Shown piece after piece: positions 10,132-19,740 of a stretch of DNA of 64,000 nt. Numbering within the stretch: position 1 is the stretch's first letter; each line of letters opens with the position of its first letter. A program made the position numbers and the translations under genes. This DNA comes from Rhodosorus marinus (lineage: Eukaryota > Rhodophyta > Stylonematophyceae > Stylonematales > Stylonemataceae): the NCBI GenBank assembly GCA_029953675.1, contig JAMWBK010000007.1:744001-808000 (forward strand). Direction: 5' to 3'. A model generated the notes under the pieces. It did no database searches and was not told the DNA's origin. It saw nothing but the letters and a program-made list of their open reading frames with translations.

Positions 10132-11429
10132 ATAGTCTTCGATGTTTTGCACCTATGTACTCTAGGAGTGCCGAAGGAAGTCTCTTGACCACAGATTTAC
10201 TCTTGCGAGAAGCACAATTCTCCACACTAAAGAACTTCCCCTTTTTCCATGGAAACTCCTGACAGCTTCTGCCACCACCTGCTATCAACGCGAACTCCGA
10301 CGGAGGCTCAAGCACTGTCAGCATGTTTATGAAGGCTAACTGGACACAGGGACTCTACGAGTTCGGGCCGAACAAGACGGCTGCACAGGCGCATAGAGGA
10401 CGAAGACAGAGACTGTGCTCGAGGAAAACATAGATTAAAGACACAGTACTTGCGGTACTTGGACAACGAAAATGCTCGCCGAGGCGCGCCATCGCCATCG
10501 CCGCCTGGGTTTTGCACGCTTTTCTCCCTAGTTCCTAGTCCCCTTTCACGCCCTGCGTAGCGGCTCAGGCTATGCTAGTAAATCCATCCACCTATGAAAT
10601 GAGAGTTTCATAACCGTCCCAATGACGATGATTTGCAAGGGCTCGCAGAGTTTGGCTTGTTACTGGGTGGGAAAAACTCAAGGGCGAGACCGCGAATGCG
10701 GAAACCCAAAGCCAAGAGTTCCAACACATTTTCCCGTTCCGTTCTAAAAACCCGAGATGGCCCACCGAGGCCAAAAGTTTGACGGACAAAACTGTCGCCT
10801 ATTCCCTACTAATTCCTAAAGAAATCCCGCAAAAAGCTACACTATTTCCAGGATTTCCTCATTTAGGGCTGGGGAATACAAAAACCCAACCCCATTTGAC
10901 GGTAAAAGTTGACCCAACCTTAGGTTTAAACACTTTTTAAAAGGAAGGTTCGATGAGCTTGGTTGGTGGGTCTGGTAAAGTTTTCTTGAATAAACTAGAC
11001 CACAGCAAGAGCTTCGTCCGTGATCATTGTAAAAGGGGCTACGGAAATCCGTTAGGAAATGGTCTGGTCAAACTGCACATCGACCACGGTCCGACGACTA
11101 GGCCATGTGGACTACGTACCCAAGACTTGTACGTAACCAAGTCTTGTTATGCTTGCTGACAGACTTGACATCCCAGTGCATGTCCCGGCAAATCTGCGGC
11201 GCACCCCCCCACGCGCCAGACAACGGCTAGCCTGAGGATTTGTGTACTGTCGACCTGAACTGCTAGGGAGGGTGAGGTATGTGAGGACGGTGATTCGAAA
11301 AATGGTTTGTGCACATGTGGGAAGAGTCAGTTTTACTTTTCAAGCGCATGCCTCCAACACGGAGCAGTCAATCAAATAACAGCCTCCCCGGGGCTCCACG
11401 ATGGAGAGATGTTAAACCTCATAGACCAG
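10132..11429. other. U1 spacer between A1 and the B1 stub
   Basis: Homologous to the A-to-B spacers of the other units, with a 127-bp retroelement tail inserted at 10468-10594. About 11240-11429 corresponds to the 3' flank of reverse B genes. No gene recognised. Confidence 0.7.
10468..10594 (+). mobile_element. 5'-truncated retroelement tail inserted in U1
   Basis: Forward reading gives MLAEARHRHRRLGFARFSP and then the terminal sequence CCTGCGTAGCGGCTCAGGCTATGCTAGTAAA. The sister spacer at 25670-25700 runs GGACAATGAAAATAAGAGTT without it. Short repeats GAAAATG and GAAATG flank the insert and look like a target-site duplication. Confidence 0.6.
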
Positions 11430-11539
11430 TTAGTTGAAGACTCTGACACGCGTGAACTTTACGGTTCCGACCCGAATTCCGTCGAATCGAGGCGCCAGGA
11501 TCGAAAGAATCCGCTCCTCGGGTTCTGGTTCTTGTTCGC
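11430..11539 (-). pseudogene. B1: 3' stub of a reverse B-type spondin gene
   Basis: The last 36 or so codons of a B gene, ending at a TAA (11430-11432). It covers the PREPIVSILATRFDG to VFN part, with a 1-nt deletion in the codons for REP. Homology stops abruptly inside the codons for NKNQ (after CTTGTTCGC on the plus strand). The next bases match the spacer otherwise found near 20838, so a deletion of roughly 2.9 kb joined these points. Confidence 0.85.
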
Positions 11540-12505
11540 TGGACAGGTTTTGATCAACAATCGTTCACCAGACCAAAAAGGCGGTACTTACTAAAAAAGT
11601 TACCGTAACAGACTGTCCTAAAAACTGTCGGGGCTCTGTACACTTTTACAATCAAACTTTTTTTAAAACAATCGAGAGGAGAGCACACTCATTCCATTTT
11701 CCAATAGAAGCGCGAAAGCTGGATTTTTTTATTTTATGGTAAATCTCAGAACGTTTGTTTTGCGATGAAAAAGAGATGAGAACGTTGGATACCTCTGTTG
11801 ACCAATGTTTTAGCTTTGTTTTTAAAGCATGGAAGACGCTGTGGTTTTGTTTTCCGATTTTTTGAGTTGTTTATTTTCTCCTGGAGAAGGCGATTGAAAA
11901 GAGGCGATGAACAAGGGATTGGGGATGGCTGAGCTTGCTGAGGAAAGTAGAACCTGCCCGAGCTGCTTCGTTCGCTTTCAATGGGATAGTAAGCTGGCTA
12001 CGTCAAGGAATAATTTTTAAGCAATTCCTGTTGATAGGATAGAAGAACGTCAATCGCCGTTCATCGCGTTTGCGACATTTTGAATACTAGCTCGGCTTGC
12101 GTGCCTTGGGCCCTACTCACTAGTTCCCTTTCAGCCCTGCGCAGCGCTTAAGAGTATGTTGTTAAACCACTACCACCACCACTGGAGAAGACGGCATCTA
12201 TTCGGAGACTAAAATAGGGGGTCTACCGTACCTTAGTTGGTTCAGTTCACTAGTACTGTCGATTTCCCTCGAGGGATGGGGTGCAAGGCTTCGTATACGT
12301 GTGGACATTTTGAAATAGGAAGCACCATAGCGTAGGATACTGCTGTCCGAGACCCCTGGGGCTAGACATTGTAACCTTCCGCGAATAATTTTCCAGACTA
12401 TGGTATAGGCAGGGACGATGATCCAATCTATCACTTGGGTCAGATCGCGGAGCGTAGGAGGAGGCAGATGTTCATGGATTCGGAAGGACGACTCCGATCA
12501 CAGGT
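11540..12505. other. U1 B1-B2 spacer, shortened
   Basis: Right half of the head-to-head spacer only. It contains a retroelement tail fragment near 12085-12175 (TTCAGCCCTGCGCAGCGCTT) and the conserved upstream region of B2. No gene recognised. Confidence 0.6.
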
Positions 12506-12512
12506 TGTAAAA
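12506..12512 (+). promoter_or_regulatory. Altered TATA box of B2
   Basis: TGTAAAA stands where the other B genes have TATAAAA, within CACAGGTTGTAAAAGGTGGC, 120 bp before the ATG. One A-to-G change may weaken the promoter. Confidence 0.5.
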
Positions 12513-12625
12513 GGTGGCCGATACTCGGCAAGTTTGACAATTTCTTTGGAGCAAGACAACAAAGACAGCTGAGCAGAGCAGTACAACGAGCTAACAGACA
12601 AGGAGCTACAGATATATACAAGAGA

Positions 12626-13330
12626 ATGGTTTCCAAGATTGTGATTTTGGCCGCCACAGTCCACGCGGTTTGCGCCATGGGATCTGATGTTGCCATCAAC
12701 GACGCTGAGAGGATGTCAAAGAAGTGTAACGGGTCAGCCCTGTACAAGGTGGTGTTCGAATACTTGTGGACCGGTGCGACCCACCCCGACGCGTACCCGG
12801 AGGATGGACACTTCTCCCAGACAGTTGTTGCTTCCCACGGAAATGGATACCACCTGTGGACCCCTTACGCATACTCCACAAGGGGAGTTGAAGAAATTGC
12901 CGAGAGAGGCAAGATCAACACCCTCCTGACCGAGCTGAACCAGCAGAAGGACCGCAACGTCTTCGACTTTGTGTATTCCGACGAACCCACCGAGGACGGA
13001 TCTCAAAAAGTTACCCTCCTTATCAAACTCGACTACACTCGCACCTACGCCCCTGCCATCTCCATGGCTGCACCGAGCCCGGACTGGTTCACTGGATTCG
13101 ATGACGCTAACATGTGTGTTGACGGCAAGTGGGTGAAGGAGTACGAGAGGAACTTGAGCGTGTGGGACGCCGGAATGGACAAGGGGGCTGACTTCTTATC
13201 TGCGAACAAGAACCAGAACCCGAGGGAGCCGATTGTCTCAATCCTGGCAACTCGATTCGACGGAATTCGGGTCGGAAGCGTAAAGATCACTCGTGTTGGA
13301 GTTTTCAACTATCTGGTCTATGAGGTTTAA
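12626..13330 (+). CDS. Spondin_N-domain secreted protein, B type, copy B2 (extended end)
   Basis: 234 aa, six more than the sisters, because the normal stop (AAC TAA) reads AAC TAT here and translation runs to VFNYLVYEV. Signal peptide residues 1-20, Cys34 and Cys164 as in the family. B2 is the most changed open B copy: HAVCAMG, PYAYSTRGVEEI, LLTELNQQKDRN, APAISM, GMDKGADF and VKITRVGVF. With the altered TATA box and its partner reduced to a stub (B1), it may be drifting towards loss, though the frame is fully open. Confidence 0.85.
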   Translation: MVSKIVILAATVHAVCAMGSDVAINDAERMSKKCNGSALYKVVFEYLWTGATHPDAYPEDGHFSQTVVASHGNGYHLWTPYAYSTRGVEEIAERGKINTLLTELNQQKDRNVFDFVYSDEPTEDGSQKVTLLIKLDYTRTYAPAISMAAPSPDWFTGFDDANMCVDGKWVKEYERNLSVWDAGMDKGADFLSANKNQNPREPIVSILATRFDGIRVGSVKITRVGVFNYLVYEV

Positions 13331-15088
13331 CATCTCCTCATCTGAGAGTCCCTGGGATATTTGTTAGTTTGTGGACTACCTCCTGCGGGAGGCACGAGTT
13401 CGAAATTAAAAATTGAATCTTCCCACATAAGCACAAACGAGTTACGAACTCTCGGCGCTCACATGACCCAGCCCTATTATCCCCGTACAGACGAGCACTA
13501 CCAGAGCGCCTATCGAAGTGTATACGATCGTTTCCAATTTTTTTTTTTTGCTCATTCCACAGTAGGGGGAATTCCATGCTTGCAAACCATCACAATGAGA
13601 GAAGCAAACTCAAGTTGCCTCCTTCGACAAGCCCGGGAACAGCCAACAAACGGGTAGAAACAAGATCGCATAATGAGGCTCAAACGAGCGAAGGACGCAG
13701 CCAGTTGCTCTAAACTGAATGTACAGACTCAAAATCACAAAAATACAATTCCAATTCCGCCCGTTTTCCATCAGACCCACCGCGTACCCAGCTTCCACAC
13801 CTCATCACCAAGTGACACCGGCCCACATCCTCAATTCGCTCAGATGAGCCCTCAACTTCAATTCCTTCGAAAACGCTCAAAGAAAATGGATGACATCGTA
13901 TTTCTGCTCAAAAGCTATTATCGGTACTTAAAAAGCAACCGCCAATAGCTTGACGCCCTCATCCACGTCCGTAGAAAATCCTCTTCCTTCACCATGAACT
14001 CAATTAATAAACCAAAAACATATTCTGGGTGCATCTTTTAACCAATCGCAACTGCGCAGAGAAAAAGTATTCGCAAATAAATGCAAGCATTCTCGAATTT
14101 TGTAACTAAAACAATTGAAAAAAAAGTATTCCAAGAAAAATAGTTTCATTCTACCCCCTGCGTCCAGGACCCTAGGAATCAGATGCAATTGTATTGTGAG
14201 TGTCCATACAGATTTTTCAGTTTTTGTCCTGCGATCATGTACCCCTCCACGGGACGCCGTAGAAAATCTTCTCTAAGAGAAAAACTCCCAAATATAAGAA
14301 ATCACTTATTTGACGTTTTTATTTCTAAATTGCTTGAAGTCCCCTGCTCGTCTATCTCGTTCCAAATAATCTTTGTTTAGAGAATATCTGGGACTCGTCG
14401 ACACGAATACAATAATGAAGATGGAAAACCAACCCTCACATACCTAGATTATAAGCCTAGGCCCTCGTGAAATCGTTAATTTAAGATAGTCGAATGTGTC
14501 AGTGGTTTGAAGACAGCCTGTCGCTATTTTTCTTGGAAAATCTCTCTATGCGCATTGGGGCCAACTTCTATTATTACTTTTCATTACGAAAGCGATTGGT
14601 TTTCTCTATAGGAGGAGAAAACGACCAAATTGATGTTTTCTGCTGGTGGAAGCGATGGATGGGTTGAGTGGGAGAGCTAAGCTCTGCGTGGTCAATTTCT
14701 CAATAGAAAGAGCTTTCGTCCGTTTCATGTCACAGATTTCGCATACCTTCATCTGCTATCGCTGAGGTGAAGTATGGCTGAAAGGAGCCTTTCTCAGAAT
14801 TCAGGTTCATCCGCTGAAAGCCTTTGTACGTTCTGATGTCATCTCTGGTGAGATGACCATCGGAAATGAGTGGGGCAACTAAATGATGATGTATGCTGCA
14901 TGTTTTTGTTTGGGTATGTTCGGAATGATGTCGAGTTTGGAGACAGTTGGTGCATTTTCGACCGGATGAAACCACAACCGAGGTTGACGCAAAGTTTGGG
15001 GCTAACGTCGTCCTATGAGAGCTCAAGACCGAGATCTGAATGCTACGTCGACGAGAATGGAGACGCCTCCAAAATTCGATCGAAAGAG
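13331..15088. other. U2 leading spacer (B2 3' flank and A2 upstream)
   Basis: Same layout as the other leading spacers: the CACAGTAGGG..GAATTCCATGCTTG region, GCCAATAGCTTGACGCC near 13940, the conserved block at 14444-14520. No gene recognised. Confidence 0.7.
14444..14520 (+). promoter_or_regulatory. Conserved block upstream of A2
   Basis: CTAGATTATAAGCCTAGGCC, ATCGTTAATTTAAGATAG and GTTTGAAGACAGCCTGTC, about 0.7 kb before the A2 start. Confidence 0.35.
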
Positions 15089-15095
15089 TATAAAG
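15089..15095 (+). promoter_or_regulatory. TATA box of A2
   Basis: TATAAAG, 123 bp before the ATG at 15212; intact although the gene carries a stop. Confidence 0.6.
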
Positions 15096-15211
15096 GGTGA
15101 CCCGAGACCCGTCAACTCGGACCGTGTCATCGAGGCAGACAACAAAGACAACAGTAGAACAGAACAGTACATCCAGCCAAGAGATAAGAACTAAAGAATA
15201 CATACTAGAAA

Positions 15212-15898
15212 ATGGTTTCCAAGATTGTGATTTTGCTTGCCGCAGCCTTCGCGGTTTGAGCCATGGGATCTGACGTTGCGATCAACGACGCAGAGAGGGT
15301 GTCGAAGAAGTGCAGCGGGAAGGCCATCTATTTGGTTCAGATCGACTATTTGTGGACCGGTGCTACCCACCCCTTCGCCTACCCGGATGACGGATACTTC
15401 TCGCCTACAACGGTTGCGTCCCACGGAAACGGTTTCCACCTGTGGACTCCTCACGGCTACTCGACCAGGGGTGTTGAGACCGTCGCCGAGCGAGGCAGGT
15501 TGAACTTCCTTCTGGCTGAGTTGGCCGCACAGAAGGGCCGCAATGTGTTCGACTTCGTTTACACCGAGGAACGCACTGAGGACGGATCTGAGACAGTGAA
15601 GCTGCTTGTCAAGCTTGAATACACGCGAACCTACGTTTCTGGCATCTCCATGCTGACACCGAGCCCGGACTGGTTCACTGGATTCGATGATGCCAACCTG
15701 TGTGTTGACGGGGAGTGGATTAAGAACTACGAGAGGAACCTGAGTGTCTGGGACGCGGGAACGGACAAGGGAGAAGACTTTGAGTCTCCGAACAGGAACC
15801 AGTTCCCAAGGAGGCCGATTGTGTCAATCCTTGGATCTCGATTCAACTCGGTTCCTGTCGGAACCGTTAAGATCATCCGCAAGCGTGTCTTCAAGTAA
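15212..15898 (+). pseudogene. A2: A-type spondin gene with a stop in the signal peptide
   Basis: The ATG at 15212 and the first 15 codons match A3, but codon 16, TGC (Cys) in the sisters, is TGA at 15257-15259. The remaining 212 codons are open and nearly identical to A3, including both domain cysteines. An in-frame ATG at 15263 could start a 211-aa protein lacking the signal peptide, which would stay in the cytosol. The best reading is a very young pseudogene, or a copy with a switched location if ATG 15263 is used. Stop-codon readthrough cannot be excluded. AATAAA lies at 15996-16001. Confidence 0.85.
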
Positions 15899-17788
15899 AT
15901 CGTTTCCGAGATTTTGCACGCATGTACTCTATGAGTTTCGATGGAAGTATATTGAGAAGATGATTGCCTCTTGCGAGAACCACAATTCAAACCACAATAA
16001 AGAACTTCCCCTTTTCCACGGAAATAATTGACTACTCCCGCACAAAGATCATTCAAAATAGAGTTGGAGAACCCGGAAGGGTTTCTCCGACACGTAAAGT
16101 TCTTAGCAGACCACCACCACTTCTCTAACCACCTGCTATCAACGCGAACTCCGAAAAGAACGATTCTCAACCCACCCAGCAGCTCAGGGCTACTGGAAGG
16201 ACTGAACAGATTGGAGCATGAAAAGAGACGGAAGATGATAGGTACAATTCCGTGGATTCTTCAAAACAACTACCTTGAAATGAGGGTGCCATTTGTTGGA
16301 ACTGCATGTTCTTTCAGAGCTACAGAGACCCGTGGAGGCACAAAGATCATTCAAAATAGAGTCGGAGAGCAGAGAAGGGTTTCTCCAACAAGTTCTTAGT
16401 ATACCACCACCACTTCTCGAACCACCCGCTATAAGGCGAACTCCGAAAAGAAGAACAGTTCTCACCCCACCCAACTGCTCGGGGCTAGCGGGGGAAGGGA
16501 CAGATTGGAGTTTGAAGAGAGACACAAAATGATAGATACAATACCGGAGATTCTTCAGAACAACTACCTTGAAATGAGGGTGCAATTTGTTGGAACTGGA
16601 TGCTCTTTCAGAGCTATAGAGACCCATGGAGGCACATACACTGTTAACATTCTGTTAACAGCTAACCGGACGCAGAAAGTCTACGGGTTCGGGCCGAACA
16701 AGGGGGCTGCACAAGCGCATGGAGGAAGAAGACAAAACTGTGCTAGGCGGAATGACGGACCAAATGCATGGTGTGTACGTGCACAATCAAGAAATAAAAA
16801 AATAAGAGTTTTGTATCCGTGACAATAACGATGACTTGAAAAGACTCTCGAGTAGTTAGACTTGCTACGGGGTCGCAAAACTCCAAGGCAGGACCCCGAA
16901 TTCGGAAACCCCAAGCCAGGAGTTCCAATACAATTTCCCGTTCCACACTAAAAACCCGGGACACACTTGAAAACTCCTTCCGTAGTCGCAATTCGTTCAA
17001 TAAGGAAAAGTTGCACGAGCACACTGGAATCGCTTATTCCCGACTACTCCTCAACCAAACCTGCCAAAACGACCCTGGTTTTCCGCATTTCCTCACTTAA
17101 GGCTCCGGAATATCCAAATACGCACCCACCCGAGCTCGGCCAACTCTATGTCTAAATAATTTTAAAACGAAGACTCGATGAGCTGGGACGGGATAGGTTT
17201 AATATTGATTTAATGTGTCTACTATAAAGTTTTCTTGAATAAATTAGACCACAGAAAGCGTTCGGCGTACACCGCGGGCCCACACTGTAGTCTCATCATT
17301 TCAACGGATCCCGAGCGCTGCTGAAGAATCACACTGGTCTCGTTGCGGAGTCTTGACGTCGAAATTCGGTGCGATAGTGACCACAGTAGTTTGTTTCGAA
17401 GACTCAGTGTTCTGCGGTGACCGGAGAGAAAACGTTATGTGGTCGATCGGAAGCGGGCTGAGAGATCAAATATATTTTCGAAATGTAGAGAAGAGGTCAG
17501 GTGAAAGTACAACTTGCAACCAAACCATGAATTTGATGTGCGCTTGAAACGCAATGAGCGATTCATAAGCCGAGGGTAGAAGCGCTTCGATTTACTCTAT
17601 GTGTTAGTGTCGAGCTGAGTTGCTAGGCAGGGTGAGGTATGTGAGCGCCGAGAGTTCGTAAACTCGTTTGTGCTTATGTGGGAAGAGTTAGTTCTTTATT
17701 TTCGAGCGCGTGGCTCTCGCAGGAGGTAGTCGTCTAACTGACAGATATTTCCGGGGCTCTTTGATAGAGGGATGTGAACTCAGACCAG
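15899..17788. other. U2 spacer between A2 and B3
   Basis: Contains a 298-bp tandem duplication (16041-16640) and the 3' flank of B3 from about 17630. TTGAATAAATTAGACCACAG near 17233 is shared with other units. No gene recognised. Confidence 0.7.
16041..16640. repeat. Tandem duplication with 298-bp period
   Basis: CACAAAGATCATTCAAAATA starts at 16041 and again at 16339, and both copies continue with the same diverged sequence to GAGACCC(G/A)TGGAGGCAC. The other units have a single copy. A related stretch (AGCTATAGAGACCCGTGGAG) also lies outside the array at 60862. Confidence 0.8.
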
Positions 17789-18475
17789 TTACTTGAACAC
17801 TCGAACACGAGTGATCTTTACGGTTCCGACCCGAATTCCATCGAAGCGAGTTGCCAGGATTGAGACAATCGGCTCCCTCGGGTTCTGGTTCTTGTTGGCA
17901 GATAAGAAGTCAGCCCCCTTGTCCGTTCCGGCGTCCCACACGCTCAAGTTCCTCTCGTACTCCCTCACCCACTTGCCGTCAACACACATGTTAGCGTCAT
18001 CGAATCCAGTGAACCAGTCCGGGCTCGGTGCAGCCATGGAGATGGCAGAGGCGTAGGTGCGAGTGTAGTCGAGCTTGATGAGTAGGGTAACTTTTTGAGA
18101 TCCGTCCTCGGTGGGTTCGTCGGAATACACAAAGTCGAAGACGTTGCGGCCCTTCTGCTGGTTCAGCTCGGACAGGAGGGTGTTGATCTTGCCTCTCTCA
18201 GCAATTTGCTCAACTCCCCTTGTGGAGTATCCGTGAGGGGTCCACAGGTGGTATCCGTTTCCGTGGGAAGCAACAACTGTCTGGGAGAAGTGTCCATCCT
18301 CCGGGTATGCGTCTGGGTGGGTAGCACCGGTCCACAAGTAGTCGAACACCACCTTGTACAGGGCTGACCCGTTACACTTCTTTGACACCCTCTCAGCGTC
18401 GTTGATGGCAACGTCAGATCCCATGGCGCAGACCGCGAGGACTGCGGCGGCCAAAATCACAATCTTGGAAACCAT
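17789..18475 (-). CDS. Spondin_N-domain secreted protein, B type, copy B3
   Basis: 228 aa with signal peptide (VILAAAVLAVCAMG) and one Spondin_N domain. Family marks: YLWTGATHPDAYPEDGHFS, VVASHGNGYHLW, PSPDWFTGFDDANMC (Cys164 partnered with Cys34), NLSVWDAGTDKGADF. Two N-glycosylation sequons are visible, N35-G-S and N176-L-S; A-type genes keep only the second. The protein is identical to that of B4 in the opposite arm. The gene runs towards A2 (tail to tail) and away from B4 (head to head). Confidence 0.92.
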   Translation of the reverse strand: MVSKIVILAAAVLAVCAMGSDVAINDAERVSKKCNGSALYKVVFDYLWTGATHPDAYPEDGHFSQTVVASHGNGYHLWTPHGYSTRGVEQIAERGKINTLLSELNQQKGRNVFDFVYSDEPTEDGSQKVTLLIKLDYTRTYASAISMAAPSPDWFTGFDDANMCVDGKWVREYERNLSVWDAGTDKGADFLSANKNQNPREPIVSILATRFDGIRVGTVKITRVRVFK

Positions 18476-18588
18476 TCTCTTGTGTATATCTGTAGCTCCT
18501 TGTCTTTTAGCTCGTTGAACTGCTCTGCTCTACTATCTTTGTTGTCGTGTTCCAAAGAAATTGTCAAGCTTGCCAGGTGTCTGTCATA

Positions 18589-18595
18589 TTTTATA
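18589..18595 (-). promoter_or_regulatory. TATA box of B3
   Basis: TATAAAA on the minus strand, about 115-120 bp before the B3 ATG. Confidence 0.6.
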
Positions 18596-18768
18596 CGTTC
18601 TGATCAGGGTCATACTTGCAACTCGAAGTCGATACGGTGGAGCTGCAAACTATATTGACGGCGTTAGCCCCAAGAAAATCTTGTGAGGCGATCACTTGCC
18701 TAGAGCTTTCGAAACTGAATCTAGCATCGACATGACCATCTGGTTCCCCCTACGCTAAGCGATTTGAG

Positions 18769-18800
18769 AATCTATCACTTGGGTCGCCAAGTGATAGATT
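18769..18800. repeat. Perfect fold-back hairpin, 14-bp arms
   Basis: AATCTATCACTTGG, 4-nt loop GTCG, then CCAAGTGATAGATT. Sister spacers carry the AATCTATCACTTGG sequence once only, so the second arm is a local inverted copy made in this unit. Confidence 0.85.
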
Positions 18801-19479
18801 GTCGTGCTTTATAAACCATAGTCAGGAAAAATATTCCAGAATGTGCAATCTCTGGCCCCAGAGATCTTGGAAAGTAGTATCCTACGCTACCGTGCTTCTA
18901 TATGAAAAAGTCCAGACCCGATACGAAGCCTCACAGACACCCCATCCGGTGGAGGAAATCGACACTACGGGTGAACTGAGTCAGCTGACTAAACTTGCAG
19001 TAGTCCAAAGCCAACATTCAATATGGGTAAACTCGATGAACGGCGATTAAACACATTGTTGATGAACTGCGATTGACGTTTTCTTCTATCCTATCGGCAG
19101 GAATTGCTCACAAACTATTCCTTGGGTTCCCCAGTTCACCGCGATTGAGCAGGGAAAGGAAGGAGCTAGGGCAGGATCTTTAGATTCGTTACTAATTTCC
19201 TTCCTAACTCAGCTCAGCCATCCTCAGTCCTATTGACATGGCTCTCTCGATGGCTTTCTCCAAGGAGAAATTAAGCCACTAAAAAAATGAGAAGACAAAC
19301 TGCCGCCCCCTCCATGCTTTCAAAAACAATCTAAAACATTGGTCAACGAGGGTGTCCGAGGTTCTCATATCTTTTTCAGTACAAAACAAACGTTTTGAGT
19401 GTTAATAAAAAAACTTGGGTACGGCCTTCCATTGGAAAGCAAATGCTCATTCGGGAGTTGTTGCGAGGGAATCTGAGGG

Positions 19480-19740
19480 GCTAAAAAAAGCTCTTCTGAC
19501 ACGACACATCGTGCTGCTCCAATCTCAAAACGGCATTTTTGCCACACAAAGGAAAACTCGATTGAGCAAACAACGAATAGAGCCGGTCGAGGCGCTCTGC
19601 GACCAAGTCCGCGGCAACCAGCGGTCCAAGAGTCGGACATACACAACAATAAACAGGACCATTCGATGGCCAAGCCAAGCTCAAATATCTGGAGTATACA
19701 ACTGCCCGCGCGTCCTTGGTTTCATTCCGAAGCCTCATGG
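19480..19740 (-). mobile_element. Retroelement C-terminal fossil in the U2 spacer
   Basis: Minus-strand reading AERLDRLYSLFAQSSFPL resembles FRERPDRLSSLFTRLSFLL at 850-900 and the related fossil at 35913-36122. It lies in the head-to-head spacer of several units and so predates the unit duplications. Confidence 0.35.

Noticed and set aside
17793-18056. Antisense 87-91-aa frames repeated over every spondin copy
   Set aside because: They recur only because the genes are repeated; their residues follow the codon pattern of the sense strand.
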